Shown here: in pieces, positions 63,139 through 64,000 of the stretch
Layout: every line of letters begins with the position of its first letter
Numbering within the stretch: position 1 is the stretch's first letter
DNA from: Muricea muricata
Taxonomy: Eukaryota; Cnidaria; Anthozoa; Malacalcyonacea; Plexauridae
Reading direction: 5' to 3'
Length of the DNA stretch: 64,000 nucleotides
Assembly (NCBI GenBank): GCA_963855995.1
Contig: OY979723.1
Coordinates: forward strand, 129,001 to 193,000
The notes under the pieces: model-generated
Told to the model about the DNA's origin: nothing
Seen by the model: the letters and a program-made list of their open reading frames with translations, nothing else
The model's database searches: none
Made by a program: the position numbers and the translations under genes

Positions 63139-64000
63139 TTTGCAAAAATGATCGCGTATGTCTTCTTTCATGAAAAGAATCGTTTTAAGCCAGTCAAACT
63201 CATTTTTGTAAAATTTCAGAATTTCACCCTTGTCTAAGTCCCAATCCAAGATTTGGTTTGTGGGGAAGTCTAGTGTGAAATATGGTAACATGTCAAAATG
63301 GCTTGAAATCACTTGAAACTTTGGAAAAATGATCGCGTATGCCTTTTTTCATGAAAAAAATCGTTTTAAGCCAGTCAAACTCATTTTTGTAAGTTTTCAG
63401 AATTTCGCCCTTGTCTAAGTCCCAATCCATGATTTGGTTTTTGCGGAAGTCTAGTGTGAAATATGGTAACTTGTCAAAATGGCTTTAAATCACTCTAAAC
63501 TTTGCAAAAATGATCGCGTATGCCTTTTTTCATGAAAAATATCGTTTTGAGCCATTCAAACTCATTTTTGTAAGTTTTCAGAATTTCACCCTTGTCTAAG
63601 TCTCAATATATGGTTTGGTTTGTGGGGAAGTCTGGTGTGAAATATGGTAACTTGTCAAAATGGCTTTAAATCACTTGAAACTTTGCAAAAATGATCGCGT
63701 ATGCCTTTTTTCATGAAAAAAATCGTTTTGAGCCAGTCAAAATCATTTTTGTAAGTTTTCAGAATTTCACCCTTGTCTAAGTCCCAATCCATGATTTGGT
63801 TTGTGGGGAAGTCTGGTGTGAAATATGGTAACTTCTCAAAATGGCTTTAAATCACTTGAAACTTTGCAAAAATGATCGCGTATGCCGTCTTTCATGAAAA
63901 AAATCGTTTTGAGCCAGTCAAAATCATTTTTGTAAGTTTTCAGAATTTCACCCTTGTTTAAGTCCCAATCCATGATTTGGTTTGTGGGGAAGTCTGGTGT
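63139..64000. repeat. Right edge: copied segment plus partial Z dimer
   Basis: Monomers 63139, 63320 and 63501 copy those at 57172-57714. Similarity drops soon after 63728, in monomer 63682, which takes the Z-dimer form (GTCAAAATC, TAACTTCTC). The window ends 138 bases into monomer 63863, which carries GCCGTC. The array continues beyond the window. Confidence 0.85.

Larger units (their letters stand above)
1..64000. repeat. 181-bp tandem satellite array filling the whole window
   Basis: The same 181-bp unit recurs without interruption and always in one orientation. The window opens at the second base of a monomer and closes 138 bases into another, so neither array edge is present. I count 353 monomers before the last partial one. 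The total is 30 bp shorter than 353 x 181, and this is fully explained by 22 indels read directly, mostly single bases plus three identical 5-bp deletions. The consensus is about 35% GC. Positions 61-86 and 113-130 of the unit are almost invariant, while positions 1-5, 22-28, 39-60, 87-92, 110-116, 131-142 and 164-175 carry most variation. Length near one nucleosome plus linker is typical of centromeric or heterochromatic satellites; a plant or animal nuclear genome is inferred. I do not recognise the family. Confidence 0.99.

Noticed and set aside
1-64000. CRISPR array
   Set aside because: There are no variable spacers between constant repeats. The whole 181-bp period is conserved, far longer than CRISPR units, and no cas genes are present.
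1-64000. Gene for a long repetitive protein
   Set aside because: The 181-bp period is not divisible by 3 and every frame has stops in most monomers.
1-64000. Transposon insertions, telomere repeats, tRNA or rRNA genes
   Set aside because: Register counting leaves no room for any insertion longer than one base, and no telomere-type short repeats or RNA gene motifs were seen.

Overview
This window is one uninterrupted block of satellite DNA. A monomer of 181 bp (about 35% GC in the consensus I read) is repeated head-to-tail from the first base to the last, always in the same orientation. I counted 353 monomers plus a final partial one of 138 bp. Against a strict 181-bp ruler the window is 30 bp short, and I can account for every missing base with 22 small indels. 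I saw no unique sequence, transposon, RNA gene or believable protein gene. Both edges lie inside the array, so its true length is unknown.

The sequence suggests a nuclear eukaryotic chromosome. A long, nucleosome-sized, AT-rich array with higher-order repeats is typical of centromeric, pericentromeric, knob or subtelomeric heterochromatin. A plant is my first guess because repeats of about 180 bp are common there, but I do not recognise the family and cannot name a species. Position 1 of the monomer is set at the TTTGCAAAAATGATCGCG motif.

The interest is in how monomer variants are ordered. Variants carry linked diagnostic bases, which lets me letter them. A has GAGCTATTC plus CCATAATTT. B has CCCTTTTCTAAG and/or AAACATGG. 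C starts TTTTCAAAAATG. D and E start TTGTAAAAATG and carry TTAAGCCAG, with CACCCTT in D and CGCCCTT in E. D' is the form with GCGTTTTTTC. F starts TGTGCAAAAATG and carries CACTTTTG. G starts TTTTCAAAAAAGATC. Ordered blocks recur as higher-order repeats (HORs) whose size changes along the array.

Layout: 1-5065 holds a 3-mer and a 9-mer HOR. 5066-16648 holds a 14-mer, an 8-mer and long-range copied segments. 16106-27868 is a mosaic of 5-, 3-, 8- and 6-mers. 27869-30402 has 4-mer, 8-mer and single-monomer duplications. 31127-38184 has 5-mer and 11-mer HORs. 38185-53370 is the most regular part, with a 6-mer (D'-D-E-A-B-C), its 4- and 5-monomer deletion forms, and a rival 9-mer (D'-D-F-G-A-B-C-C-C). 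53371-64000 is a more divergent subfamily with its own 9-mer, 722-bp 4-mer and 362-bp dimer. The pattern fits repeated unequal crossing-over or gene conversion between out-of-step monomers.

Two features are shared by nearly all monomers and could be functional: a perfect palindrome centred on CATG (10-16 bp) and a retained CpG pair in ATCGCGTA just upstream of it.
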